Shown here: piece by piece, positions 17,563 through 25,834 of the stretch
How the letters are laid out: every line of letters begins with the position of its first letter
Position numbering within the stretch: the first letter of the stretch is position 1
Assembly: GCF_027923585.1 (NCBI RefSeq)
Contig: NZ_BRPL01000004.1
Span: forward strand, 1-64,000
DNA length: 64,000 bases
Source: Philodulcilactobacillus myokonensis
Lineage (GTDB): Bacteria; Bacillota; Bacilli; Lactobacillales; Lactobacillaceae
Reading direction: 5' to 3'
Translations under genes and position numbers: made by a program
The notes under the pieces: generated by a model
Told to the model about the DNA's origin: nothing
The model's database searches: none
What the model saw: the letters and a program-made list of their open reading frames with translations, nothing else

Positions 17563-17602
17563 TACTTAAACATTAAAATACTATAGTACTAAAATACTAA
17601 AA
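17563..17602. repeat. Octamer repeat locus 9 (5 units)
   Basis: TACTtaaa, CATTaaaa, TACTatag, TACTaaaa and TACTaaaa start 2 bp after the stop of the RHH gene and abut a terminator. Confidence 0.75.
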
Positions 17603-17635
17603 GCAAGTCATGGATATATTCATGACTTGCTTTTA
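17601..17635 (+). terminator. Terminator of the rep-par operon
   Basis: AAGCAAGTCATG / CATGACTTGCTT perfect stem with an 8-nt loop and a TTTT tail. Confidence 0.85.
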
Positions 17636-17685
17636 TTTCAAATTAGAATATAATGAGCATAATTTTAAGAAAGTTGGTGTTTAGT

Positions 17686-18263
17686 ATGCTAGGATTTCTT
17701 TCTTACGTTACCATCATGGCAATTACACCAGGGCCGAATAATTTAATGGCACTTCAAGAATGCCGTATTCGTGGATTAAAGGGATCACGTGCTTTTCTAT
17801 TGGGATTATTCGTTAGTTTCTTTATTCTGGATTTTATTGCTTTATTTCTTACTAGTTCTATGAAGGCCATTTCACCTGTTTTTCTGATTATTCTGAAATT
17901 AATTGGATCATTATATTTAGCTTATTTAATTTATTCACTATTTGTTTCTTCTGGAAAATCAAATCAGAGAAAAAGGAATTCCAGTCATCGTTTTTGGGCA
18001 GGAATGGCAGTGAACTTAACCAATTTTAAAGTGATGTTATATTTCTTAATCGGGTACGTATCATTTCTGTTTCCAATCTTTCAGCATCATTTCGGAATTA
18101 TTTTTACATGGGAATTGTAATGTGTTTGATCACTTCACTCTGTAATATCTTATGGGCATTGGTTGGCTCTGCCTTTCAATCTTGGTTTAATCACCATGGC
18201 TTGACGGTTAATATCGTTCTATCAATTTTGTTGTGTTATGCCATTGTTGAAATGTGGAATTAA
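17686..18263 (+). pseudogene. LysE/RhtB-family amino acid exporter, frameshifted
   Basis: The N-terminal 145 residues match LysE/RhtB exporters: FLSYVTIMAITPGPNNLMAL with the family PGPN motif, then hydrophobic helices and NLTNFKVMLYFL. The frame ends early at 18120, but the next frame carries on at once with two more helices (FYMGIVMCLITSLCNILW and IVLSILLCYAIVEMW) to a TAA at 18263. One extra T in the T5 run near 18101 would restore a protein of about 192 aa, close to the family size. The start at 17686 was preferred because it leads straight into the first helix. The octamer repeat begins 1 bp after the restored stop. Confidence 0.75.
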
Positions 18264-18264
18264 A

Positions 18265-18312
18265 TATTTTAATACTAAAATATTATAGTACTAAAATATC
18301 ATAATACTTTGA
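18265..18312. repeat. Octamer repeat locus 10 (6 units)
   Basis: TATTttaa, TACTaaaa, TATTatag, TACTaaaa, TATCataa and TACTttga. It starts 1 bp after the stop codon of the repaired LysE frame and 144 bp past the premature stop, which supports 18263 as the original gene end. Confidence 0.75.
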
Positions 18313-18401
18313 TGGGTAATTTATATTCAATTTAATTGCTCTTGGTTTAGCTATTTCTTAAGGATGATTTTAGATGTAAAATATAAATAGAGGATGTTAT
18401 T

Positions 18402-19448
18402 ATCAATTCATTTAAGAAAATACTTTGGCGTGTGTCCGTTGCCATCATGGCTGTTTTAGGCTTAACAATTTTATTTTCTGGACCTGCCAGCGCTAAACGA
18501 ACGCATCGTAAAATATCTAAACAGAAAGTTAGCGTCAGTATTCCCCCGGCTGGTAACAGTTATTGGGACACATTACAACGTGTTAAGTTGAATGCTCCAT
18601 TAAAAGTAACATTGAACGAATGGTCAAAGAAAAAAGGTTATCATGCTGTTAAAAGTGAGACCATTCCAGCTGGTTGAAATGTTTACTTAACTAATCAAGA
18701 TTTGATTAACAAATCTGGTAACCATTTAATTGTTGCCATGAGTCCAAACGAAAAGTTGATTGATGATGACCAGCCACTTTTAACCGCTAACTCATTTAAA
18801 ATTCCTAGCTGTAAACTATTTAATAAGGTAAAGTTGACAAATTATAAAGTCGCTCAAACTAAACACTTTACGTATAAGTGGCATGCAGCCACCCTTGGTG
18901 ATGATCAGGACATTTCTAAAAGTCAGCCGATTTTACTTTTTACTAATTTGTCAGACATGAATAAATACGATCGGATCGATAATCAAATGAATTCACTTGA
19001 AGATAAAATGGAAAACGAAGGCGATCTAGAAGATGCCGGTGAATATGGTCCAAAATATCAAAAGGAGTACAATCGATTAGGAAGTCAAACTAAGCGGGAT
19101 CATCGTTTAACAAAACAAATTAAAAAAGTTGAACGAAAGTCGATTCATTTCTACAACGTTCGACAATTAGTTGAAGCTAAAAAAATCCGGAGGAAAGATT
19201 TCTTGATGGTTAAAATTAATCATAGCATCTACTATTCCCCAACAGATGAAGAGAACGAGGCCTTTTCAACATCCAACACTGAGGATGGAATTTTTTCAAG
19301 TCTTAATCCGACTGCTAAGGATCGAAAATATGTCATCGCATCTAAAGGTGAACCACTATATTTATATAATGGTGCAGAGTGGTCAAATGGTAAATCAATT
19401 TGGCAATATAATGGTCACAAGTGGATTTACGAAGGTAAGGATTATTAA
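18402..19448 (+). pseudogene. Secreted protein of unknown function, broken by one TGA
   Basis: A signal peptide is encoded from about 18402 (FKKILWRVSVAIMAVLGL, then ILFSGPASA with likely cleavage after ASA). The frame meets TGA at 18675-18677 and continues in the same frame to 19448, so a single TGG-to-TGA change explains the break. The mature part is Lys-rich with a charged helical middle. It ends in aromatic Gly/Asn repeats (LYLYNGAEWSNGKSIWQYNG) like those of lactobacillar surface proteins. No normal start codon is in place; ATT or ATC after GAGG is the only choice, or the track GTG at 18432. Family not recognised. Confidence 0.6.
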
Positions 19449-19460
19449 TAATATGTGTAA

Positions 19461-19500
19461 AATAGAACGGATCTGATTTTCAAATCCGTTCTATTATTTT
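19461..19500 (+). terminator. Terminator after the broken secreted-protein gene
   Basis: AATAGAACGGAT / ATCCGTTCTATT perfect 12-bp stem followed by ATTTTAG. Confidence 0.85.
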
Positions 19501-19576
19501 AGTTGTTTTTCTAATTATTTCGCGCAATAATAAATATATACATAATAAATTTAAACAAAAAAGGATTGAATGAATT

Positions 19577-20713
19577 TTGAAAAAATATTCATTATTAATT
19601 GCAGCTGTTGTCATGGCTGGTGGAATGGCCGTTACTGCACCCAAGACATCTTTGGCCCAATCAATGAATCAGGATCATGTTGCAACTGTTAATCAACAAG
19701 ATAATGCACTTCCACAGGATATGGGGAGTAATTTTCATATTTTAGATAATCATAACTATGAAAATAAGGCGTATAAATATTATTATGCCCCTGATAATGG
19801 TGTTAAGCACCACTTAGCAACGATTGGTGGTAACCGCAAAGTTAAATTTAGCAGTTATCTTTTCTTGCCGAATAATATTAAGGACCGTAAGTACGATTGG
19901 GGAGACGTTCAAAGCATTACCTCAACGCCAAATGGCCGGTACATGTATGTTTTATGTAATCGTAACCAGAGCCATCACGATAACGATTATGATGGCTGGA
20001 TTGTAAGGTATGACATGGGTAAATTACGTCAGATGGGGATTGCTGGTCGTAACGTTGCAAAACTCAGACGAATTTCATATCTGTACTTCAACCACAAGAT
20101 TAATCATTTTAATAAACAGCAGCGAAAGGTGATAAGTGCCGTCAAAGTTGGTCCTCATTTCACAACCGGCCACGGTCAATCGCTATCGTATAATCCAAAG
20201 AATCATCAACTATGGTTGATCAGGATTGGTAAGATTGCCCAGACGCGTGCTGCTATGGTTGAGATTGGAACATCGTCTTTGAAACCAATTAAACAAATTG
20301 ATTTTCAGTTTAATAATAATTATCCCATCAGTGATTTCATGACTTTTGATAAAAATGGGAATGCGTATACGTTCACACGTAGTATGAATAGTTTCATTAA
20401 AATTTATCAAGGACGAATTACTAACGACGGTGTTCACTTTCATTTAATTCAACAAGGATTGAAACACTGGCCAGGTCAGAATCTTCAGGGGATGGCTTAT
20501 AACCAGCGAACCAATCGAATTTACATTGTTGCTGACGGCGGGATTATGTCGATGCCAGTTAATAAATTAGGTCATTTAAAGAATGCCGATGTTTATGATA
20601 GTAAAATTTCCGGTCACCGTGAATTTGAGGGATTAACCTTTGATAAACAGGGACACGGATATCTATTAGTTCACTTGATTCCAGAGATTATGAAATCGGA
20701 TCGAATATTATAA
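19577..20713 (+). CDS. Secreted protein with beta-propeller-like repeats
   Basis: 378 aa. TTG start after AAAGGATTG; the N-terminus is a classical signal peptide (MKKYSLLIAAVVMAGGMAV, cleavage near residue 27 after SLAQ). The mature part has several segments of the pattern strand-NPKNHQLWLIRIG, DKNGNAYTFTR, NQRTNRIYIVADGG and DKQGHGYLLV, spaced like blades of a propeller. No catalytic motif is seen and there is no LPXTG, so it is probably released or bound non-covalently. Proteins of this kind are common in lactobacilli without known role. Octamer locus 11 follows. Confidence 0.65.
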   Translation: MKKYSLLIAAVVMAGGMAVTAPKTSLAQSMNQDHVATVNQQDNALPQDMGSNFHILDNHNYENKAYKYYYAPDNGVKHHLATIGGNRKVKFSSYLFLPNNIKDRKYDWGDVQSITSTPNGRYMYVLCNRNQSHHDNDYDGWIVRYDMGKLRQMGIAGRNVAKLRRISYLYFNHKINHFNKQQRKVISAVKVGPHFTTGHGQSLSYNPKNHQLWLIRIGKIAQTRAAMVEIGTSSLKPIKQIDFQFNNNYPISDFMTFDKNGNAYTFTRSMNSFIKIYQGRITNDGVHFHLIQQGLKHWPGQNLQGMAYNQRTNRIYIVADGGIMSMPVNKLGHLKNADVYDSKISGHREFEGLTFDKQGHGYLLVHLIPEIMKSDRIL

Positions 20714-20718
20714 ATTGA

Positions 20719-20774
20719 TATTAAAATACTAAAGTACTGAAGTACTATAATATTTTAGTACTATAATACTTAAA
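20719..20774. repeat. Octamer repeat locus 11 (7 units, the longest)
   Basis: TATTaaaa, TACTaaag, TACTgaag, TACTataa, TATTttag, TACTataa and TACTtaaa in perfect 8-bp phase, starting 5 bp after the stop codon. Confidence 0.8.
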
Positions 20775-20776
20775 TT

Positions 20777-20824
20777 AAAAAAGAGACAAACCATTCATAA
20801 AATTAGTGGTTTGTCTCTTAATTT
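20777..20824. terminator. Bidirectional terminator
   Basis: AAGAGACAAACCA / TGGTTTGTCTCTT stem flanked by A and T runs, after the secreted protein and facing the arg operon. Confidence 0.85.
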
Positions 20825-20853
20825 ATTACATGAAAATTATTAATCTGATTTAA

Positions 20854-20934
20854 TTACTTATTTTTTATATATAAATATATAATTACCAGTGTCCATCCTA
20901 TTAATGAAATAATGTAAAAGAATGTTGCTTCCAT
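20854..20934 (-). CDS. Possible 26-aa membrane peptide
   Basis: A short ORF encodes one hydrophobic helix (FYIISLIGWTLVIIYLYI) and ends with a basic KNK. No convincing ribosome binding site is present. It is the only candidate gene in the 309-bp gap 20714-21022, the rest of which is repeat, terminator and AT-rich DNA. Low confidence. Confidence 0.25.
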   Translation of the reverse strand: MEATFFYIISLIGWTLVIIYLYIKNK

Positions 20935-21022
20935 TAAAAAACTATGAACAGATGATTACCATAAATAATAATACAAAAAATTGTTGATACAATGGAAAAT
21001 AATAATATACTCTATTATTTTT

Positions 21023-22168
21023 TTAGTGATTTTCATTGTGAATGACTTTTACAATCTGATCAAGGCCCCAACTAATGGCTTCTTCACTGATGATTAATGG
21101 TGGCAATAGTCTTAATGTATTGCCCCGGGCTGATAATGTTAGTAAGCCTAACCCTTGAAGTTTAGTAATGACGTCACTAACTTTGATACTTGGATCTAAA
21201 TGAATGCCAATCATGAGGCCCTTCCCGGAAACCGATTTAACATTTGGAAGTGGTTCAATCTTTTGATGCAACTGTTTAGATAAGAATTTACCCTTGACCT
21301 TAACTTGATACAGGAAATCGGGGGTGAGTTGATCTAAAACGGCATTGGCAGATGCCATAACAACCTTGTTCCCACCAAACGTATTTCCGTGGGAACCCGG
21401 ACCAAAAGCACTGGCCATTTCCTTCTTCGCCATCATAGCACCCACTGGTAAACCATTTGCGAGTCCTTTGGCAGATGTAATGATGTCTGGATGGAGCCCG
21501 TCTGCTTCAAAGGCAAATTTATATCCGGTTCTGCCCATCCCGCTCTGAACTTCATCAACAATTAACATTGTTTTAGTCTGATGACATTTTTGTTCTACTT
21601 TCTGCAACCACGTTTTTTTACCAACGTTGATGCCACCTTCACCTTGAATGACTTCTAGAATCACGGCAGCGGTATCTCTGTCAATTAGTTTCAATGATTC
21701 ATCATCGTTATAGTTGCCAAAACTAACGTCAGGGACTAACGGCTGAAATCCCTTTTGAATTCCAGGGTATCCGGTAACCGAGAGTGAACCGTATGTCCGG
21801 CCATGGAACCCATTGTTGAATGCCACCATCTTATGTTTACCAGTATGTCTACGTGCAATTTTGAAGGCAGCTTCGTTTGCTTCCGTTCCAGAATTACAGA
21901 AGAAAGCCAAGTAATTTTCTGGACAAAGTTTGCCAGCCACTTTTTCTGCCAATGAATTATGGTAGAGGTTAGACGTATGCCAAATGTGTTTGAATTGATC
22001 AGCAACCGCATTTTTAACTTTTTCATTACTGTAACCGAGGTTGCAAACACCAATACCGCTGGTGAAGTCGACGTACTCTTTGCTTTTGGAATCGATTAAA
22101 TGCCAGTCGTGGCCATCGACAAGTTCAATTGGAAACTGATTGTATGTTGGTAATAAATTTGATTTCAT
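21023..22168 (-). CDS. argD: Acetylornithine aminotransferase
   Basis: 381 aa class III aminotransferase, normal length. It converts N-acetylglutamate semialdehyde to N-acetylornithine with glutamate as donor. Visible are YVDFTSGIGVCNLGY near the N-terminus, the PLP-phosphate site FCNSGTEANEAAFK, FHGRTYGSL, LIVDEVQSGMGRTG and the Schiff-base lysine in TSAKGLANGLPVGA. The ATG follows AAGGGGAGA. It is the last gene of argCJBD, in the usual order of Gram-positive acetyl-cycle operons. argF, argG and argH are not in the window. Confidence 0.93.
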   Translation of the reverse strand: MKSNLLPTYNQFPIELVDGHDWHLIDSKSKEYVDFTSGIGVCNLGYSNEKVKNAVADQFKHIWHTSNLYHNSLAEKVAGKLCPENYLAFFCNSGTEANEAAFKIARRHTGKHKMVAFNNGFHGRTYGSLSVTGYPGIQKGFQPLVPDVSFGNYNDDESLKLIDRDTAAVILEVIQGEGGINVGKKTWLQKVEQKCHQTKTMLIVDEVQSGMGRTGYKFAFEADGLHPDIITSAKGLANGLPVGAMMAKKEMASAFGPGSHGNTFGGNKVVMASANAVLDQLTPDFLYQVKVKGKFLSKQLHQKIEPLPNVKSVSGKGLMIGIHLDPSIKVSDVITKLQGLGLLTLSARGNTLRLLPPLIISEEAISWGLDQIVKVIHNENH

Positions 22169-22189
22169 TTTAATGATCTCCCCTTAATT

Positions 22190-22912
22190 TTATAGTGTGA
22201 CTTTAGTACCAATATTTTTAAGACTGTTGGTGATAAAGACGTTATGAACGCCGTGTTGTAAAGCATAGAACGCTGCTTTGACTTTTGGTACCATTCCATT
22301 TTTGATTTCTTGTTTTTGAATTAATTGTTTAGTGTATTTGTAATTTAAATGATTAATCATTTGTTGATGAACCTTAACGCCGCAAACATCGGTGAGCAAC
22401 ACTAACTGATCGGCGTGAAGTAGGGCGGCAAGATCGCTAGCAGCGGTATCCGCATTGACATTTAACATTTGATGGTGATTGCCCATAGCAAGTGGTGATA
22501 AGATGCCCACTTTATGATCAATTGCTTGTTTAATACTATTTTCAACATGGGTAACTTGGCCAACTTCGCCATAAATCGATTGATTTAAGTAATCACCATG
22601 CAAAAATGATTGACCATTTTGGTTTAGCATGACGGATTGGATGTCATGTTGAGATAATAATTCATTCAGGTGTGGCTGAACAATCTGGTTTAGAACGAGC
22701 TCCGAAATTTTGATGGTGGATTTGTTTGTAATCCGAATGCCATTAATTTTATGAGTTATTTGCCCGATGAACTGGTCGCAGGTTGAAATTAAATTGCCAC
22801 CACCATGGACGATTAAAATCTGTTCACCGTTATTTTGCAATGACTTTAGCTGTTGATAGAATGGTTCCGATAGTTGATTTACCATATTACCGCCAATTTT
22901 AATAATTATCAT
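22190..22912 (-). CDS. argB: Acetylglutamate kinase
   Basis: 240 aa amino acid kinase. The N-terminal MIIIKIGGNM carries the nucleotide-binding lysine. LIVHGGGNLIS binds substrate, and NVNADTAASDLAALLHADQLVLLTDVCGV is the family core, ending with GMVPKVKAA. It phosphorylates N-acetylglutamate. ATG at 22912 was preferred to GTG at 22921 because GAGGGG lies 8 bp upstream, inside the end of argJ. It lacks the N-terminal helix typical of hexameric arginine-inhibited enzymes, so it may be arginine-insensitive, as expected when ArgJ recycles acetyl groups (inference). Confidence 0.93.
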   Translation of the reverse strand: MIIIKIGGNMVNQLSEPFYQQLKSLQNNGEQILIVHGGGNLISTCDQFIGQITHKINGIRITNKSTIKISELVLNQIVQPHLNELLSQHDIQSVMLNQNGQSFLHGDYLNQSIYGEVGQVTHVENSIKQAIDHKVGILSPLAMGNHHQMLNVNADTAASDLAALLHADQLVLLTDVCGVKVHQQMINHLNYKYTKQLIQKQEIKNGMVPKVKAAFYALQHGVHNVFITNSLKNIGTKVTL

Positions 22913-22917
22913 TCTGC

Positions 22918-24108
22918 TCACCCCTCGTATGCTGCGTTGATTTCAACGTATTTATATGACAAGTCGCATCCCCATGCAATGCCATGAAAATGACCACTGT
23001 TTAAATCAACTTCAATCTTAATTTCATCACCAGCTAAAATCCTTTTAATTTTTTGCTCATCAAATTTCAGCGGGGTGCTATCCTTGACGAGTGGCACGCC
23101 ACCGAACGTGATTCCAATTGCATTTGGGTCAACATGGGCTATGGTTTGGCCAATTGCTTGAACAATTCTGCCCCAGTTATTTTCTTCGCCAAAGATCATT
23201 GCTTTGACAAGGTTAGAACCGACGATGGCTCTGGCAACTTGATTAGCTTCTAATTGTGAATAGGCGTTGTGAACATGGACTTCAACTAATTTGTTGGCAC
23301 CTTCACCATCTTTGGCAACCATTTTAGCTAAACTAGTGAGAATTAATTCATATCCCTTTGCTAGTGCTTTGAATTCCTTGGTGTGTTCTTTGATGATTGG
23401 ATTGTCCGCCATGCCATTAGCCATTGATAGGACCATGTCATTAGTCGACATGCAGCCGTCAACGGTGATTTGGTTAAACGAAGTGGCGATTTTTTGTTGT
23501 AAAATTTTTTGTAGAACCAATTTGTCAACGTGAGCATCAGTCGTGATAAAGCTTAAGGTGGTTCCCATGTGGGGATGAATCATGCCGGATCCTTTGGCAA
23601 AACCGGTGATTGTAACAGGATGATTATCAATGTTTAATTCAATACATATTTTTTTAGCAGACGTATCAGTTGTCAGGATTGCCTTAGTGGCATCATAGTT
23701 TTGGTCGGAAAGTTGTAATTGGTTTAAACCGTTTTCAAACAGATCCATCTGCATCTGTTTGCCAATGATGCCGGTTGATGCGACCCCAATTAAGTTGGGA
23801 TTAAGATGTAATTTTTTGCTGACAAGTTGGGTTTCAATCTGGACATTTTGGATGCCCTGTTTGCCGGTAAACGAATTGGCATTGCCACTATTGATAATCC
23901 AAGCTTGCATTTGATGATGTTTATCAATTGTGTGTTTGGTAAACTGAACGGGGGCTGCTTGAAATTGATTGGTGGTGTAAACACCGGCGGCAACGGCAGG
24001 GACTTTTGATACCATCCAGCACAGGTCTTGTTTCTGATGATCCTTAAAACCAGCGTGAGTTGCTCCAGATTGGAAGCCAATTGGCCATTTAAAATTAATT
24101 GTTTTCAT
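22918..24108 (-). CDS. argJ: Ornithine acetyltransferase / amino-acid acetyltransferase
   Basis: 396 aa. ArgJ moves the acetyl group from acetylornithine to glutamate and may also use acetyl-CoA. KGSGMIHPHMGTTLSFITTD contains the self-cleavage site before the nucleophilic Thr that separates alpha and beta chains. The sequence GTT replaces the more common ATM but keeps the threonine. INSGNANSFTG and the C-terminal YVEINAAYEG ending are family hallmarks. The ATG follows AGGAGGA. It overlaps nothing and sits 11 bp from argC. Confidence 0.93.
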   Translation of the reverse strand: MKTINFKWPIGFQSGATHAGFKDHQKQDLCWMVSKVPAVAAGVYTTNQFQAAPVQFTKHTIDKHHQMQAWIINSGNANSFTGKQGIQNVQIETQLVSKKLHLNPNLIGVASTGIIGKQMQMDLFENGLNQLQLSDQNYDATKAILTTDTSAKKICIELNIDNHPVTITGFAKGSGMIHPHMGTTLSFITTDAHVDKLVLQKILQQKIATSFNQITVDGCMSTNDMVLSMANGMADNPIIKEHTKEFKALAKGYELILTSLAKMVAKDGEGANKLVEVHVHNAYSQLEANQVARAIVGSNLVKAMIFGEENNWGRIVQAIGQTIAHVDPNAIGITFGGVPLVKDSTPLKFDEQKIKRILAGDEIKIEVDLNSGHFHGIAWGCDLSYKYVEINAAYEG

Positions 24109-24119
24109 TGCGATTCCTC

Positions 24120-25145
24120 CTAAGGTAAAGTCGGTGTGAGTTTTAATCCGTCAGTAATTGAAAAATGAAATAGTTGATTTAAATTCTGAATTGCTTGTCC
24201 TGCGGCACCTTTAATCATGTTATCGATGACACTGTCAACGAGTAGATAGTTAGTCTTTGGATTATAAGAAAATCCAAGGTGACATTCATTTGTGCCGACG
24301 ACTTCTTTCACGGTCGGCAGATTGGGCGTGGTAAAAACAAACGGGCTGTTTTGATAACACGTCTTGAATGCATCTTGGATGTTTTGAAATCTAATTTTAG
24401 GTTTAATTTGAACATAAATGGAACTCATGATGCCCCTGTTCATCGGGACCACGGTGGTCATGAATTGAATGTAGTCTACATTTTGATTCCATTCTTTTAA
24501 TTTTTGCATGATTTCCGGGATGTGTTTATGTTGGTTGGGTTTATAGATCTGTAAATTATCATGAGCGTTCACAAAGTGATTCATGGTTGTCAGCTTTTTG
24601 CCGGCACCGGAAAATCCGGATTTAGCATCAATTAAAATACTATCCGGTTGAATTAAATCATTCTGAACTAATGGTGCCAGGCCAAGTAAAATCGAAGTAG
24701 CGTAGCAGCCAGGGTTAGCAACATATTTTTGATCATCATTATTTTGTAAATCAGCTAAGCCATAGTAGGCGGATTTTAATTCATCTTCATTAGCAGCCGG
24801 TTTTTGATACCATTTTTCATATTGTTTGGGATCATTTAACCGAAAATCACCCGAGAGGTCGATCACTGGAAATAATTGCTTCAAAAACGGTTGGGCTAAT
24901 TTTGATGTTACCCCCGCTGGAGTAGCAAAGAAAACCACGTCGTTATTTTCCATAATCTGTTGAGCATCATATGGATAAACAATTTGCTCCCCAAACGAAA
25001 ATTGGCCCGTAATCTTTCCCAGTGGAGTTGACTGAGTGAGATTATGGGCATACAAGTTGATCTGGCTAATTTGAGGGTGATTAGTCAGTAATTCATATAA
25101 TACAGTTCCTGCGTATCCTGTGATTCCAATAATTGCGACTTCCAT
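24120..25145 (-). CDS. argC: N-acetyl-gamma-glutamyl-phosphate reductase
   Basis: 341 aa from the ATG at 25145. This start places MEVAIIGITGYAGTVLYELL, the NADP-binding motif, at the very N-terminus; an in-frame ATG at 25166 would add seven residues and destroy the spacing to AAAGGAA. The catalytic cysteine lies in VANPGCYATSILLGL and a conserved His in the KHIPEIMQ region. It reduces acetylglutamyl phosphate to the semialdehyde. First gene of argCJBD. Its ribosome binding site lies inside an upstream arginine-rich leader ORF that overlaps the gene start. Confidence 0.93.
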   Translation of the reverse strand: MEVAIIGITGYAGTVLYELLTNHPQISQINLYAHNLTQSTPLGKITGQFSFGEQIVYPYDAQQIMENNDVVFFATPAGVTSKLAQPFLKQLFPVIDLSGDFRLNDPKQYEKWYQKPAANEDELKSAYYGLADLQNNDDQKYVANPGCYATSILLGLAPLVQNDLIQPDSILIDAKSGFSGAGKKLTTMNHFVNAHDNLQIYKPNQHKHIPEIMQKLKEWNQNVDYIQFMTTVVPMNRGIMSSIYVQIKPKIRFQNIQDAFKTCYQNSPFVFTTPNLPTVKEVVGTNECHLGFSYNPKTNYLLVDSVIDNMIKGAAGQAIQNLNQLFHFSITDGLKLTPTLP

Positions 25146-25237
25146 AATGCCGATATTCCTTTCCATTTGTTGATCATCGATTTAAGAATTTGAATGTTAG
25201 CGTTAAGACGTCGTCGCCTGATATTGAATTTAAGCAT
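25085..25237 (-). CDS. Arginine-rich leader peptide overlapping argC (candidate attenuator)
   Basis: A 50-codon ORF starts at the ATG at 25237 with AAAGGA 8 bp upstream. Codons 7-10 are AGG CGA CGA CGT, four arginines in a row, followed by CTT. It reads through the argC ribosome binding site and ends 61 nt inside argC in another frame. A ribosome that finishes the ORF would run over the argC initiation region; one that stalls at the arginine codons would not. The carA leader has the same RRRRL block. Function is inference; the ORF and codons are seen directly. Confidence 0.65.
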   Translation of the reverse strand: MLKFNIRRRRLNANIQILKSMINKWKGISALWKSQLLESQDTQELYYMNY

Positions 25238-25298
25238 TGTAATCATCCTTTTTTAAATTAAATTTAACATTTTTGAATTGAGAAATGTTATTGGCTAA

Positions 25299-25326
25299 AA
25301 TATATCACAATTATGTGAAAATGCAA
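25299..25326 (-). promoter_or_regulatory. argC: argC promoter with internal inverted repeat
   Basis: On the minus strand TTGCAT, a 16-bp spacer and TATATT. The spacer holds TCACATAATTGTGA, an inverted repeat that could bind a repressor. The right flank AAAATGCAAAT (plus strand) resembles half of an ArgR box, but a full TGAAT-N4-ATTCA operator is not visible. Confidence 0.5.
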
Positions 25327-25434
25327 ATCCTTTTTTAATTTTAATTTAATTTAAAATTAGGATTGATTTAATAATGGGCTTGTGGTAAATTAATAACAAC
25401 TGAAAAAATTTATGGACAGAAAGAAGTGAAACTG

Positions 25435-25542
25435 ATGACAACCTTAAACAACATTAAAAATTACAACCAAGTTGCATTGAGGAGACGACGTCTGGTGCCG
25501 TCCCCAATTTTTATGTTGGATAATTTTCTTTATTCACTATAA
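25435..25542 (+). CDS. Arginine leader peptide of carAB (candidate attenuator)
   Basis: A 35-codon ORF from the ATG at 25435. Codons 16-19 are AGG AGA CGA CGT (RRRR) followed by Leu, the same block as in the argC leader. It ends at TAA 25542, 292 bp before carA. The ribosome binding site is weak (GAAAGAAGTG). The following RNA folds into nested hairpins and ends in a terminator 47 bp before carA, the layout of leader-peptide transcription attenuation for a gene whose product feeds arginine synthesis. Confidence 0.7.
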   Translation: MTTLNNIKNYNQVALRRRRLVPSPIFMLDNFLYSL

Positions 25543-25582
25543 TTTATGAATTGTCATCATAATTTCGTTGGTGGCGGCCGAA

Positions 25583-25787
25583 TTCCAGTTTAAATCGTGA
25601 TATTAAGATATCTTGATTGGATTAGTGGTTCGTCATTAACGAAGATTTCACTGAAAACAAAATCAGATATCTTAAGTGCGGCTTCAAACTGGAAGATAAA
25701 TTAATTATTTGATCGACTGGTTTAAGAAGATGGATTGAAGATATCTCAAACTAAAAGGTCGATCATTAACTTGATCGATCTTTTTTA
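25583..25787 (+). terminator. Structured attenuator before carA
   Basis: Nested stems are TTCCAGTTT (25583-25591) with AAACTGGAA (25686-25694) and, inside, TTAAGATATCT (25603-25613) with AGATATCTTAA (25665-25675), capped by TTCGT/ACGAA. A terminator stem GGTCGATCA / TTGATCGATC is at 25757-25780 with a T6 tail. TGATCGAC (25710-25717) can pair with GTCGATCA (25758-25765), the 5' arm of the terminator, giving an antiterminator. All pairings are seen in sequence; energies were not computed. Confidence 0.75.
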
Positions 25788-25834
25788 TATATTCAATATC
25801 TTCATCACGGATTAACATGAAAGGAAATTTGATG

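Noticed and set aside
25146-25166. Longer argC start at 25166
   Set aside because: The Rossmann motif should begin at the N-terminus and AAAGGAA fits only the ATG at 25145.
25299-25326. ArgR operator in the argC promoter
   Set aside because: Only one half resembles the ArgR box; the symmetrical TCACA/TGTGA repeat is a different pattern. Recorded as an unassigned inverted repeat.
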